From assembly GCA_946566685.1 (NCBI GenBank), contig CAMNXA010000003.1:89560-153559 (forward strand): a DNA stretch of 64,000 nucleotides, read 5' to 3'. The position numbers were made by a program, and so were the translations under genes. Of the stretch, positions 34,420 through 43,599 are shown piece after piece (position 1 is the first letter of the stretch; each line of letters starts with the position of its first letter). The notes under the pieces are model-generated. The model was not told where the DNA came from. It saw only the letters and a list, made by a program, of their open reading frames with translations, and ran no database searches. The stretch is from an uncultured Lachnospiraceae bacterium (lineage in GTDB: Bacteria > Bacillota > Clostridia > Lachnospirales > Lachnospiraceae).

Positions 34420-34779
34420 ATGATAATCATAGATTACAAGGATACGAGGCCGATATACGAACAGGTTGTGGATAAGTTCAAGACATTGATACTGCATGGA
34501 GCCCTGCAGGCGGATGAGCAGATGCCTTCTGTGCGCAGTCTGGCGATGGAACTGTCCATCAATCCCAATACCATCCAGAAAGCCTATGCGGAACTTGAGC
34601 GTCAGGGATTTATTTATGCGGTCAAGGGAAGAGGTAACTTTGTGTCCGGAGACGGACAGCTGGTGGAAGAGCGCAAATGCGAGTGTATCCAGAAGATCCT
34701 GGAATTGGCCAGAGAGGTGTTGGAAATCGGGATGACCAAGATGGAACTGATCCGGGAAATTGAGCAACTACAGGTATGA
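34420..34779 (+). CDS. GntR-family regulator, YtrA subfamily
   Basis: The 119-residue repressor has a GntR winged helix (residues about 8-75, with PSVRSLAMELSINPNTIQKAY and the wing GRGNFV) and only a short helical C-terminal dimerisation part, the mark of the YtrA subfamily. Ribosome site AAAGGAGACGGC precedes ATG 34420. It heads an operon with an ABC ATPase and a large permease. Related systems respond to cell-wall antibiotics or envelope stress. Confidence 0.9.
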   Translation: MIIIDYKDTRPIYEQVVDKFKTLILHGALQADEQMPSVRSLAMELSINPNTIQKAYAELERQGFIYAVKGRGNFVSGDGQLVEERKCECIQKILELAREVLEIGMTKMELIREIEQLQV

Positions 34780-34801
34780 CCGACAGGAAGAGAGGAAATT
34801 T

Positions 34802-35707
34802 ATGATAGAGATACATAAGCTGACGAAAAACTTTGACAAGATCAAAGCGGTGGATGAAGTCAGTGTCACGATAAAGGAAAAGACAGTGTTTGGGCTGATC
34901 GGAACCAATGGCGCCGGTAAAAGCACGGTGCTCCGTATGGTATCCGGCGTGCTAAAGCCGGATGAAGGTACGGTGGCGGTGGATAATATGCCGATCTATG
35001 ACAATGTGGAGGCAAAGAAAAAGCTGTTTTTCATTGCAGATGAGCCCTATTTTTTTGCCAACGCCAATGCCCAGTCTATGGAGCATTACTACAGCGGTAT
35101 TTATGAAAATTTTGATAAGGTGGAATTTTATAAGTATCTGGAAAAATTTAATCTGGACAAGGGAAGAAGGATCGGTACTTTTTCCAAGGGGATGAAGAAG
35201 CAGCTGGCACTGCTTCTGGGTATCTGTGCACATACAAAGTACATTTTATGTGATGAGACTTTTGATGGGCTTGATCCGGTGATGCGACAGGGGATTAAAT
35301 CGATCTTTGCCAAGGAGATGGAGGAGAGAGGGCTGACGCCTGTGATCGCTTCCCATAACTTGAGGGAACTGGAAGATATCTGTGACCATGTGGGGCTTTT
35401 GCATAAAGGAGGCGTGCTGTTATCAAAGGATCTGGAAGATATGAAATGCAATATTCAGAAGATTCAGTGTGTGTTCTCTTCCACAGAAGATGAATTGAAG
35501 GTATTAAACGGCCTGACGGTACTTAAGAAAGAACAGAGAGGGTCCTTGTGCACCATTACTGTGAGGAGTACCAGAGAGGAAGTGGAGGCGAGATTTGCCA
35601 CGGTGGATATGATATTCTATGAAGTGCTTCCTCTGTCACTGGAAGAGATTTTTATCAGCGAAACGGAGGTGGTAGGTTATGACATCAAAAAACTCATTCT
35701 GGGCTAG
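34802..35707 (+). CDS. ABC transporter ATP-binding protein (YtrB-like)
   Basis: This 301-residue ATPase has Walker A GTNGAGKST near residues 37-45. The signature region is TFSKGMKKQLALLLG and Walker B reads ILCDETFDGLD, with Cys and Glu-Thr in place of the usual DEP; some YtrB-like proteins share this. The C-terminal extension of about 90 residues is typical of multidrug-type exporters. ATG 34802 follows GAGAGGAAATTT. The 3' end overlaps the next gene by 29 bases, indicating tight coupling with the permease. Confidence 0.87.
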   Translation: MIEIHKLTKNFDKIKAVDEVSVTIKEKTVFGLIGTNGAGKSTVLRMVSGVLKPDEGTVAVDNMPIYDNVEAKKKLFFIADEPYFFANANAQSMEHYYSGIYENFDKVEFYKYLEKFNLDKGRRIGTFSKGMKKQLALLLGICAHTKYILCDETFDGLDPVMRQGIKSIFAKEMEERGLTPVIASHNLRELEDICDHVGLLHKGGVLLSKDLEDMKCNIQKIQCVFSSTEDELKVLNGLTVLKKEQRGSLCTITVRSTREEVEARFATVDMIFYEVLPLSLEEIFISETEVVGYDIKKLILG

Positions 35708-37841
35708 CAGCAGAGAAAATCATAAACGGAGAATCTGGGTATGGATTGTGGCGGTATTGTCGCAGGTTCTCCTGTATGGGGCCATGACTACGATTTATTT
35801 AAGCCGGATTAAGAATCAGTATGCGATAAGAGCGTTCTGGACGGCGGAGGCTTTCCGCAATGCTATGTACCAGGCCGCCAGGGATGCGCTTGCCTTCTCG
35901 GATAATCTGTGGCCGGTGGTTACTTTTCTGGGCGCTGTGATTGCCATGCAGGGTTTTTCTTATCTGTACGACAGGCGAAAGGTAGATATGTATCACAGCG
36001 TACCTGTGTCTAAGAAGCAGCGCTTTGTGGTCATCTATATCAATGGTATTATCATTTATCTGACAGGAAATCTTTTGGGGCTTCTGACAGGTACGGTTAT
36101 CGCGGCGGCACAAAAGGCCGTTAATGTGGATGTACTGGCGAATGAGGGATTGGCCTTTGTGTGGAATTTCCTGTTGTTCCTGGTGATTTACCACGCCATG
36201 ATATTGGCGGTGATGCTCACGGGCAGCCGCTTTGTGACGCTGTGTATGTTTGGGGTGTTTGTGACATATGAGATGATGGCGTACTGGATTCTGGAGAGTA
36301 TGAAGTGGTCGTTTTTTAAGACGGCTACCGGTTTTTATCTGCATACGAATCCCAAGGTTTCGCCATTGTATGATTGTATGAACGTGGGATTGGAACTAAA
36401 AAATGCAAGCGATGCGGCTGTGGCGGCCCGCATCTGTCTGCCCATTTGCGGTAAATGGATTCTGATCGCGGCGGTGCTCTTTGCAGCAGCATATTTTTGT
36501 TATCGAAAAAGGCAGTCTGAGGCAGCTGGTAAGGCGATTGCCTATCATGTAGTGGAGCCAATCGTAAAGATTGCAGTTGTCATCCCGGCAGGGCTTATAG
36601 TTGGAATGGTAGTATTGGAGACATCCTACAATAACGAGATGCTGATGGTGATTGGTATGCTGGTTGGCGGTGTGATCTTCTGCGCGGCGCTGGAGGTGCT
36701 GTTTGCATTTGATATCAAAAGTCTTTTTAAACATCTTTGGTCAGGCGGCATCGCACTTGCGGGTATTTTGGTAGTATTTTGCATCTATAAGTGGGATATA
36801 TTCGGGTATGATAGTTATATACCAAAGGAAAATGAAATAGAAAGTATTGCAATTTCAGTATCCGGATACTATGATAACTATTGGAATGACAACTTTGAAT
36901 ATATCAGTCTGGCAGATTTTGAAAAGGAGCATATGTTCCTTACTGACACAGAGCCGGTTCTTGCACTTGCCAGAAAGTTTCAGATGGCAGATGCAGAACA
37001 GATGGCGGATGCCAGAAGTGTGCAGGTATTGTACAGGCTTCAGTCCGGCAGACAGGTGAATCGTTCTTTCATGATAGATTATGCGGATAAGGATGCGCAG
37101 ACACAGCTGAACCGGATCATGGTATCGGAAGCCTACAAGAAGGGGATTTTCCAGTATATGACGGAGGAACTTTCCCTGGATAAGCTTATGCGTGTCACTT
37201 ATTCTAACGGCGCTGCACAGGCAGCCATAGCCGTAGAAGAAGCAGACAGGCTGAAAGAGGCATGGAAGAAGGACATGGAGCAGTATGATTTTACGCTGGT
37301 ACGGGAGAATCATCCCTGCGGACAGATCAATTTTCAGTATGTAAATTATATGTCCAACTATCTGCTGGTCTATGAAGGGTTTGAGAACACGATCGCCTGC
37401 CTTCAGGAACTGGAAGCTTACTATCCGGTGAAATTGAATGCGGCGGATATTGATTATATCACGGTCACGAATTATCACAATGAATTGACGGAGCCGGCGA
37501 ATATGGAGGATCCGGGTTATGATTTTTACCGGGAAGCGTATGGCCCCGCAGTGGCGCTGGATACTGCGTATGAGGAAGACCTCTATGTGGATTACTCCGT
37601 GAGGGAGACTTTCTATGATGAGGCGCAGATTGCGGAAATCCTGGAGAATATCCATCCGATCTGGATGGTATCTGAATTTGCCGACAGGGATGCCACAGAG
37701 GACAATTATTCAGTAGAAGTGGTGTTTAAGAAGGATACCTCGTATCCTTATGAGAGGGATTCCTATTATTTTAATTACTATTTCCTGGGCGGACAGGTGC
37801 CGGAGTTTGTGGTGGAAGCGACCGCTTATGAGGCAGAGTAA
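35679..37841 (+). CDS. Large ABC-type permease with extracellular domain
   Basis: This 720-residue membrane protein has about eight hydrophobic segments between residues 18 and 370. A hydrophilic C-terminal domain of roughly 340 residues after the last segment is likely extracellular. It resembles the large permease components of YtrA-controlled systems. GGAGGTGGTAGG precedes ATG 35679, inside the end of the ATPase gene. Substrate unknown; the regulator and layout suggest export or antimicrobial peptide response. Confidence 0.78.
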   Translation: MTSKNSFWASSRENHKRRIWVWIVAVLSQVLLYGAMTTIYLSRIKNQYAIRAFWTAEAFRNAMYQAARDALAFSDNLWPVVTFLGAVIAMQGFSYLYDRRKVDMYHSVPVSKKQRFVVIYINGIIIYLTGNLLGLLTGTVIAAAQKAVNVDVLANEGLAFVWNFLLFLVIYHAMILAVMLTGSRFVTLCMFGVFVTYEMMAYWILESMKWSFFKTATGFYLHTNPKVSPLYDCMNVGLELKNASDAAVAARICLPICGKWILIAAVLFAAAYFCYRKRQSEAAGKAIAYHVVEPIVKIAVVIPAGLIVGMVVLETSYNNEMLMVIGMLVGGVIFCAALEVLFAFDIKSLFKHLWSGGIALAGILVVFCIYKWDIFGYDSYIPKENEIESIAISVSGYYDNYWNDNFEYISLADFEKEHMFLTDTEPVLALARKFQMADAEQMADARSVQVLYRLQSGRQVNRSFMIDYADKDAQTQLNRIMVSEAYKKGIFQYMTEELSLDKLMRVTYSNGAAQAAIAVEEADRLKEAWKKDMEQYDFTLVRENHPCGQINFQYVNYMSNYLLVYEGFENTIACLQELEAYYPVKLNAADIDYITVTNYHNELTEPANMEDPGYDFYREAYGPAVALDTAYEEDLYVDYSVRETFYDEAQIAEILENIHPIWMVSEFADRDATEDNYSVEVVFKKDTSYPYERDSYYFNYYFLGGQVPEFVVEATAYEAE

Positions 37842-37897
37842 AGACTGCCAGTTTTCGTATAATACGATACAGCAAACCGGCAGAAATGGAGGAGACG

Positions 37898-38641
37898 GTG
37901 AAGAAGCTGCAAAAGACAGAACCTGTCATATGGGTGAAGGATCTGTATAAGATATACCGGGTTGGTGAGGAGAGGGTGCGCGCGTTAAACGGCGTCAGCT
38001 TCACCATCAACCGGGGAGACTTCTGCTCTATTGTGGGCACCTCCGGTTCCGGTAAGTCCACGCTTTTGAATATGCTGGCAGGACTGGAGAAGCCTACCAA
38101 AGGCGAGATCGTGATTGCCGGAGAGCATATGGAACAAAAGAGCGAAAACCAGCTGGTTGCTTTTCGCAGGGAACACATCGGGTTCATCTTTCAGTCCTTT
38201 AACCTGATGGGTACCATGAATGCCATTGAGAATGTGGCGCTTCCCCTGACTTTTCAGGGAATAGATAAGAAGAGCCGCAACAGGAAGGCAGAGGAGATGC
38301 TGGATCTGGTGGGACTGACCAGTCATAAGAAGCATAAACCCAATCAGATGTCCGGCGGACAGCAGCAGCGTGTGGGTGTGGCCCGTGCCCTGGTAGTGGA
38401 ACCGGAAATTATCTTTGCGGATGAGCCCACCGGCAATCTGGATTCCAATACTTCGGTGGAGGTCATGAATCTGATGAAAAAAGTAGTGCGGGAGAAGAAT
38501 CAGACACTGGTGATGGTTACCCATGATAATTACCTGGCAGGATTTGCAGACATTATTCTGCGGATCCGTGATGGTAAGATTATAGAGATCGAAGATCACA
38601 GAGGGGAAGAGATTCCGGACGAGATTATCAGACAGGCATAA
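37898..38641 (+). CDS. ABC transporter ATP-binding protein, MacB/LolD type
   Basis: This ATPase of about 247 residues has Walker [11 protein letters not shown]-loop FQSFNLMG, signature [15 protein letters not shown] and Walker [13 protein letters not shown], all fully canonical. The MacB/LolD family drives FtsX-type permeases that extract or export lipoproteins, toxins or peptides by mechanotransmission. GTG 37898 is placed five bases after GGAGG; an in-frame ATG at 37886 lacks a ribosome site. It begins the second ABC operon with the exported protein and the permease at 40537. Confidence 0.9.
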   Translation: MKKLQKTEPVIWVKDLYKIYRVGEERVRALNGVSFTINRGDFCSIVGTSGSGKSTLLNMLAGLEKPTKGEIVIAGEHMEQKSENQLVAFRREHIGFIFQSFNLMGTMNAIENVALPLTFQGIDKKSRNRKAEEMLDLVGLTSHKKHKPNQMSGGQQQRVGVARALVVEPEIIFADEPTGNLDSNTSVEVMNLMKKVVREKNQTLVMVTHDNYLAGFADIILRIRDGKIIEIEDHRGEEIPDEIIRQA

Positions 38642-38668
38642 ATTACGGGAAACTGGAAGGATGGAAAA

Positions 38669-40540
38669 ATGAGCAGAAAACAGCGTAATGCAGGTAATAC
38701 ATTGATGAAAGCAAAACAGAGGGGGAGACTGATCAGCGCCATATCACTTGGACTTTCCCTTATGCTTCTCATACCGGTTGTGGATCCTGACGGTATGATG
38801 AGCCGGGTTTATGCCACTGAGAACAGATATGAAGATGAAGACTGGTATGAGGACGAGGATCGTTATGAGGACGAAGAGGTCAGTGAGAATCATACGAAGA
38901 TCAAGTATCTGGAACGTTCCTCTGATCGGGTGATCACGGATGATGACCGGGCCGATGCCGATGCGGATATGCTCTATTATATGCAGAGTCTGGAAGTGCG
39001 CTATAAACTGGATGCCAAGGTGATGGAGAACCTACATAAGGTGTTCGACAGTGCAGTTTACTATATTGCCAATACGGAGATGACGCTCACGGAGATGTGG
39101 TCATATGTATCAAGCGCCAAATCCTCCATGGAGTCTGCGGCTGTAGAAAAGGTTACCATGACTACCAGTGAGTTTTTGCAGGTGGCGGATAACTGGGAGA
39201 CGCCCATTGTCAGTTATGGGCAGACGGTCTCTATTGTACTGCCTGTCGTCAACTTTGGTACGGAGGAATTGAATGACCTGATCATAGAACCTGTGACCTC
39301 CACGCTGGTGACGGAGTGGCCCTTTGAGCCGGATATGACCAACTATCTGCAAACAGAACCTTTTATTCCGGGTTGTGAGACCAAGGAAGCAGCTATGATA
39401 AACCGCAGGGAGTTTACTTTTCATTTTACCACCAGAAGCGATGTGATGAGCGGCTATTATCCCCTGAAATTCAAGGTTTCTTATACCAAAGCAGGGGTGC
39501 GCAGTGAGGAGCCCATAGAACTGACGGTGTATGTCAAGACCATTGGTAAGCCGGGCAGCGGCATTATCGGCGGTAATGGGCAGGAAGCTTCCGGTGCCAA
39601 GCCGCGTATCGTAGTGACGGGCTTTGAGACCAATCCGGCCAGTGTGTATGCGGGCGATACCTTTACGCTGACAATCCATGTACGGAATACCGCCAAAGAT
39701 GTTGCGGTGACCAATGTACTGTTTGACATGCAGGCGGCCCAGGAAGGGGAGGATAAGACCAATACCTACTCGGCGTTTTTGCCCACATCCGGTTCCAGTT
39801 CGGTTTACATGGACAGGATCGGGGCTGATACGGCGGCAGACATTGTGATTGAGATGACAGCCAAGGCCGATCTGGCGCAGAAACCTTATGTACTTGATGT
39901 CAATATGAAGTACGATGCCAGTACGGTGTTCGATCTGACTGACAAGGCCAGTGTGTCGATACCGATCTTGCAGGAGAGCCGTTTTGATACCAGTATCCCG
40001 GAGGTGGTGCCTTCTGATATTGAGGTGGGTTCCCAGTCCAATGTGATGTTTAGCATTTATAATACGGGAAAGACTACGTTATACAATGTACAGGTGAAAT
40101 TCCTGGCGGATTCCATTGAGGAGGCTTCCGCTTTCGTGGGCAACTTGCAGTCCGGTAATACGGGCAATGTGGATGTGATGCTGACCGGCGCGTCAGCCAC
40201 CATGGATGACGGTACAATCGTGATGGAGATTTCCTATGAGGATGAGGCGGGTAATGTGACGACCCAGGAAAAGACCATTACCCTGTTTGTAAATGAGTTT
40301 GTCATGGATGATATGATGATGGGCGGCGATATGATGGGAGACGATATGATGATGGAAGAAGAACAGGGCCCTAAGAAAAGTCTGATCATCGGAATCGTGG
40401 CAGCCAGTGTGGTGGTAGCGGCAGGGATACTCATCGTATTCTTAAAACTGAGTAAAAAGAAAAAGGCGGCCCGGGCATTGGCGGAAGAGATTGCCGATTT
40501 GGAGAAAGAACTGGAGCAGGATGAGGATAAGAAAGAATGA
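38669..40540 (+). CDS. Exported, membrane-anchored accessory protein of the MacB-like system
   Basis: This 623-residue protein has a signal-like segment (residues about 18-45), an acidic Tyr/Glu/Asp-rich stretch (about 50-75) and a large extracellular part. That part contains repeated beta-sandwich modules resembling CARDB domains (for example FETNPASVYAGDTFTLTIHV near 330). It ends with a Met/Asp-rich linker, one membrane helix (SLIIGIVAASVVVAAGILIVFL, about 573-595) and a charged cytoplasmic tail. It lies between the ATPase and the FtsX-type permease, overlapping the latter by four bases. It is likely an adaptor that contacts the wall or cargo; the function is inferred. Confidence 0.75.
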   Translation: MSRKQRNAGNTLMKAKQRGRLISAISLGLSLMLLIPVVDPDGMMSRVYATENRYEDEDWYEDEDRYEDEEVSENHTKIKYLERSSDRVITDDDRADADADMLYYMQSLEVRYKLDAKVMENLHKVFDSAVYYIANTEMTLTEMWSYVSSAKSSMESAAVEKVTMTTSEFLQVADNWETPIVSYGQTVSIVLPVVNFGTEELNDLIIEPVTSTLVTEWPFEPDMTNYLQTEPFIPGCETKEAAMINRREFTFHFTTRSDVMSGYYPLKFKVSYTKAGVRSEEPIELTVYVKTIGKPGSGIIGGNGQEASGAKPRIVVTGFETNPASVYAGDTFTLTIHVRNTAKDVAVTNVLFDMQAAQEGEDKTNTYSAFLPTSGSSSVYMDRIGADTAADIVIEMTAKADLAQKPYVLDVNMKYDASTVFDLTDKASVSIPILQESRFDTSIPEVVPSDIEVGSQSNVMFSIYNTGKTTLYNVQVKFLADSIEEASAFVGNLQSGNTGNVDVMLTGASATMDDGTIVMEISYEDEAGNVTTQEKTITLFVNEFVMDDMMMGGDMMGDDMMMEEEQGPKKSLIIGIVAASVVVAAGILIVFLKLSKKKKAARALAEEIADLEKELEQDEDKKE

Positions 40541-41886
40541 AGTTTCTGGATCTGCTGCGCATGAGCAGCTCTAATCTCTGGAAAAGAAAAGTGAGGACGA
40601 TTCTGACGGTGCTCGGCGTGGTGATCGGTGTAGCCTCTATTGTGGTCATGGTTTCACTGGGACTCGGGTTGAGCCGTTCGTTGATGGAACAGTACGAGTC
40701 CTATGGGAGTCTGACACAGATTGAGGTCAATGAACCTTGGGGAGATGCTTCAGAGGAAGAGAAGCGTCTTGATCAGGCGCTGATCGATGAGATTCTTGCC
40801 ATCGAGCATGTGGAGTCGGTCTACCCGGTGCTGGATACCCAGGCAATGGCCAAGTACGGAAGTTATGAAGGTTACTTACAGGTACAGGCCATGCCGAAAG
40901 AGGCTTTTGAGGATATGAATATCGAGGTGGGCCAGGGTCAGCTTCCGGGGAGTGATGATCAGCTGAAATTCTTCTATGGGTGTGAGGTGTTGCAGAATTT
41001 CAGAAACAGCAAGGGAAGCGGCGGAAGCTATTGGGAGACGGGTGTTTTGCCGGACATTGATCTGATGAACGATCCCATCTTTGTGATCTTTGATATGGAC
41101 GCCTATTATAATTCCGGGTCAACGGATGAGAACGGGCAGGTCATAAAACCGCCCAAGAAATATCTGATTGAGACCTGCGGTGTGGAGAAATCACCGGGAG
41201 AGGATCAATGGTCTCAGTACGGATGGTATACTTTTTGTGATATTGATCAGCTGATGGTGGAGTTAAAGAAGATTTTTAAGAACAAACCGATTCCGGGACA
41301 GCCTACCACGAAGACAGGTAAGCCCTATAAAGAGATATTCTATAATCGTCTCCTGGTGAATGTGGACAGCATGGATCATGTGGTAGAGATACAGAATTAT
41401 CTGAAGGATTCCGGATACAATACCTACAGTCAGGCGGAATGGGTGGAATCTGAGCAGAAGACCATGGGTTATATTCAGGCGGTGCTCGGCGGGATTGGAG
41501 CTGTATCTTTGTTTGTGGCGGCTATCGGTATCACCAATACCATGATGATGTCCATCTATGAACGTACCAAAGAGATCGGTGTCATGAAAGTGCTGGGGTG
41601 TGATCTTCGCAATATCCGAAGCTTGTTTTTGATGGAAGCAGGGTTTATCGGATTTATCGGCGGGGTGATTGGACTGATTTTAAGTTTTATTCTTTCTGCT
41701 GTGGTCAATCATGTAGCCGCGACCATGTCACAAAATATGACAGATATGTCGGGAATTTCCTATATCCCTATCTGGCTGGTGCTTTTGTCGTTGGTATTTG
41801 CGATATTGGTGGGTATGGTAGCTGGGTTCTTTCCGGCCAGGAGGGCAATGAAGTTGAGTCCATTGGCGGCGATAAGGACGGAGTAG
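40537..41886 (+). CDS. MacB/FtsX-type ABC permease
   Basis: The 449-residue permease has the MacB arrangement: one membrane helix near residues 22-45, a large external MacB_PCD-like domain (about 50-300), then three helices ending PARRAMKLSPLAAIRTE, the usual C-terminus. The start ATGA overlaps the preceding stop. It completes an operon with the ATPase at 37898. No RND-like or outer-membrane partner is expected in a Gram-positive cell, so the exported accessory protein may act in its place. Confidence 0.9.
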   Translation: MKFLDLLRMSSSNLWKRKVRTILTVLGVVIGVASIVVMVSLGLGLSRSLMEQYESYGSLTQIEVNEPWGDASEEEKRLDQALIDEILAIEHVESVYPVLDTQAMAKYGSYEGYLQVQAMPKEAFEDMNIEVGQGQLPGSDDQLKFFYGCEVLQNFRNSKGSGGSYWETGVLPDIDLMNDPIFVIFDMDAYYNSGSTDENGQVIKPPKKYLIETCGVEKSPGEDQWSQYGWYTFCDIDQLMVELKKIFKNKPIPGQPTTKTGKPYKEIFYNRLLVNVDSMDHVVEIQNYLKDSGYNTYSQAEWVESEQKTMGYIQAVLGGIGAVSLFVAAIGITNTMMMSIYERTKEIGVMKVLGCDLRNIRSLFLMEAGFIGFIGGVIGLILSFILSAVVNHVAATMSQNMTDMSGISYIPIWLVLLSLVFAILVGMVAGFFPARRAMKLSPLAAIRTE

Positions 41887-41937
41887 AGGGATGGCTGTAA
41901 AAAGTTTATAATGGGTATTGATGTATATTAAACGGAC

Positions 41938-42074
41938 GCTCGGAGGAACCATAATTTCTACGGTACCGCGCTCGCGCTCCGCAAAAAGCGTAGCAGGTGC
42001 TAAACTCGTGAAAAACCTCGTTAAGCACTGACGCTTTTTGAGGGGTACCTTTAGAAATTATGGTTCCTCCGAGC
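41938..42074. repeat. 137-bp imperfect palindrome, candidate MITE or structured RNA
   Basis: The outer arms 41938-41960 and 42052-42074 are perfect 23-base reverse complements. Inside them GGTACC occurs at 41962-41967 and 42044-42049, then AAAAAGCGT (41983-41991) pairs with ACGCTTTTT (42031-42039), with further partial pairing toward the centre. No gene is contained. Symmetrical termini without a transposase fit a miniature inverted-repeat element or a repeated hairpin. No obvious target-site duplication could be confirmed by eye. Confidence 0.7.
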
Positions 42075-42083
42075 TGGTTTTTT

Positions 42084-42238
42084 AAATAGGGCAAGAAATT
42101 GCTCTTTTGTGAATGGAGCAGGAAAGTATCCTTTTTGAATCGGGCAAGAAATTGCCTTTTTTGCATGGAGAAAGAAAGCATTCTTTTTGAATCGGGCAGG
42201 GATTGTTTTTTTGCATGGAACGGGAGATTATCTTTTTA
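42084..42238. repeat. Three degenerate 52-53 bp tandem repeats
   Basis: Units begin at about 42084, 42137 and 42189 with AATCGGGCAAGAAATT-like sequence and end in T-runs. Each contains a tiny hairpin before a T-run, for example GGCAA-GAAA-TTGCC-TTTTTT in unit 2. The third overlaps the stop codon of the flavodoxin gene. Together with the adjacent palindrome they fill the 341-base gap. Confidence 0.65.
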
Positions 42239-42749
42239 GATATTGCAAGATGGGTTCGATATATTTTTTGTCGGAAATATCGTAGGATGAAGAAATCATT
42301 TTTATCATTGTCTGTTCTTCTTCTGTCTTATTCTTTTTGGCGTTGAGAGTTTTTATAAATATTTTCATCATAAATTTAGATGATGTGGACATTTTTTCAT
42401 AGCGGAATCCGCCCGGGCAGTAAAAAGTTTTCACCTTTTTCAGGGCCGGCTCGTTGAAATTCCGTTTCAGGGCCATGTCGATTTCCGGGGTGTCGATCGG
42501 GCTTGCGCCAACACAGAATGCGATCAGTTTCTTCCCGGCCCATTTATCGATATTGCCCTTAAACCAACTTATCTTACTGATACTGCCCGCACAGGCCCAG
42601 CTTCCAAAAACAATGGCTTCATATGCCGTCAAATCTTTCTTTTTGGCGTCTGTTAATGCAAGGCAGTCAGCCCCGGCAGCTTCTGCAATCCATTCGGCAT
42701 AGCGTTTTGTAAATCCTGTCTGTGAATTATAAATGACGATGGTTTTCAT
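42228..42749 (-). CDS. Flavodoxin-domain protein
   Basis: This 173-residue protein has the FMN-binding loop NSQTGFTKRYAEW near the N-terminus (in the usual position of T/S-x-T-G-x-T), and the second flavin loop around FGSWACAGSISKISWF. It resembles HemG-like or electron-transfer flavodoxins. GGGAGATTCGGGAA precedes the start on the minus strand. It follows the MarR-type gene by 18 bases in an operon, so it is probably induced by the stress or compound that MarR senses. Confidence 0.83.
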   Translation of the reverse strand: MKTIVIYNSQTGFTKRYAEWIAEAAGADCLALTDAKKKDLTAYEAIVFGSWACAGSISKISWFKGNIDKWAGKKLIAFCVGASPIDTPEIDMALKRNFNEPALKKVKTFYCPGGFRYEKMSTSSKFMMKIFIKTLNAKKNKTEEEQTMIKMISSSYDISDKKYIEPILQYLKR

Positions 42750-42767
42750 TTCCCGAATCTCCCTTGC

Positions 42768-43262
42768 CTATAATGATTTTTCAGCAGTAACCTGTTTTTC
42801 CAGATTTTCGATTCCGCTGTACAGTTTTGATAAAAGAACGAAAAGCGTTTCAATTTCTTTGTCAGTATACACTTCAAAAAGATATTTCAATTTTTCCTGA
42901 TATTCTGAAAAGTCATTGATGTAAAAATCAGTTCCCTTTTCTGTGAGGCAAATACACGTAGCTCTTGTATCGTGTGGATTTTGCTGAATTGTAATAAATC
43001 CCTTTTTCATCAAAACATCAGCCAGTTTTTTGATGTTTTGCCTTGAACAGCCCAACAGGTTTCCTAATTGGGTGAATGTCAGCGGTTCTTCTGACTGTCT
43101 GACGATTGACAGCAACATGAATTGTTTTAATGTTATCTCTGGGATATGGTTATCAAAAAGCGTTTGCAGCTTATTGCCGGCAATAAATAATGTGCTGAAG
43201 ACAGCCTTTGTCTGGTTCTGTATAGAACTTGAAAATCTGGTGGTCAAATTCTCTAAATTCAT
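42768..43262 (-). CDS. MarR-family transcriptional regulator
   Basis: The 164-residue winged-helix regulator has recognition region FTQLGNLLGCSRQNIKKLADVLMKKGFI and wing HDTRATCICLTEKG, both classic MarR. AAGGAGGGCTTT precedes ATG on the minus strand. It is followed by the flavodoxin gene. Two copies of GCAAC(A/T)AGTTAC in its promoter are probably its own binding sites. Such repressors typically respond to phenolics or oxidants. Confidence 0.9.
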   Translation of the reverse strand: MNLENLTTRFSSSIQNQTKAVFSTLFIAGNKLQTLFDNHIPEITLKQFMLLSIVRQSEEPLTFTQLGNLLGCSRQNIKKLADVLMKKGFITIQQNPHDTRATCICLTEKGTDFYINDFSEYQEKLKYLFEVYTDKEIETLFVLLSKLYSGIENLEKQVTAEKSL

Positions 43263-43278
43263 AAAGCCCTCCTTATTG

Positions 43279-43326
43279 GCAACAAGTTACGGTTTTGATT
43301 ATAGCAACTAGTTACTCATGTGTCAA
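43279..43326 (-). promoter_or_regulatory. Promoter of the MarR-flavodoxin operon with two operator copies
   Basis: On the minus strand TTGACA (43321-43326) and TATAAT (43298-43303) are 17 bases apart. GCAACTAGTTAC (43304-43315) fills the spacer and GCAACAAGTTAC (43279-43290) lies just beyond the -10 box. The two 12-base sites start 25 bases apart and have palindromic cores, as expected of a MarR dimer site. Confidence 0.82.
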
Positions 43327-43599
43327 TAGGAATGAAACCGGAATAACAGAAATGCAGGGGATTCTGTAGTCGGCAACATTATGGAACTGGAGTTGATGCA
43401 GAAGAGAGGTTAGAAATTTTGACTTGACATAATATTTATGAATGTAAACAAATTTATTGTAGGTAATTGTAAAAATTAAGAAAAAATAAAGAAAAATAAG
43501 GAAAAATGGCTTGCTTTTTTATCCAAAAATGGTGTATGATAAATTTACATAAATATTTATTATGGTAATGCAAATCGGATATGTATTGGAGGAGTTAAA

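Noticed and set aside
41906..42181. A 91-codon minus-strand frame through the palindrome and tandem repeats
   Set aside because: It has no ribosome site, crosses both repeat structures and encodes only repeat-derived Lys/Phe-rich sequence.
42084..42238. CRISPR array
   Set aside because: The units are contiguous degenerate repeats with no unique spacers of even length and no cas genes nearby.
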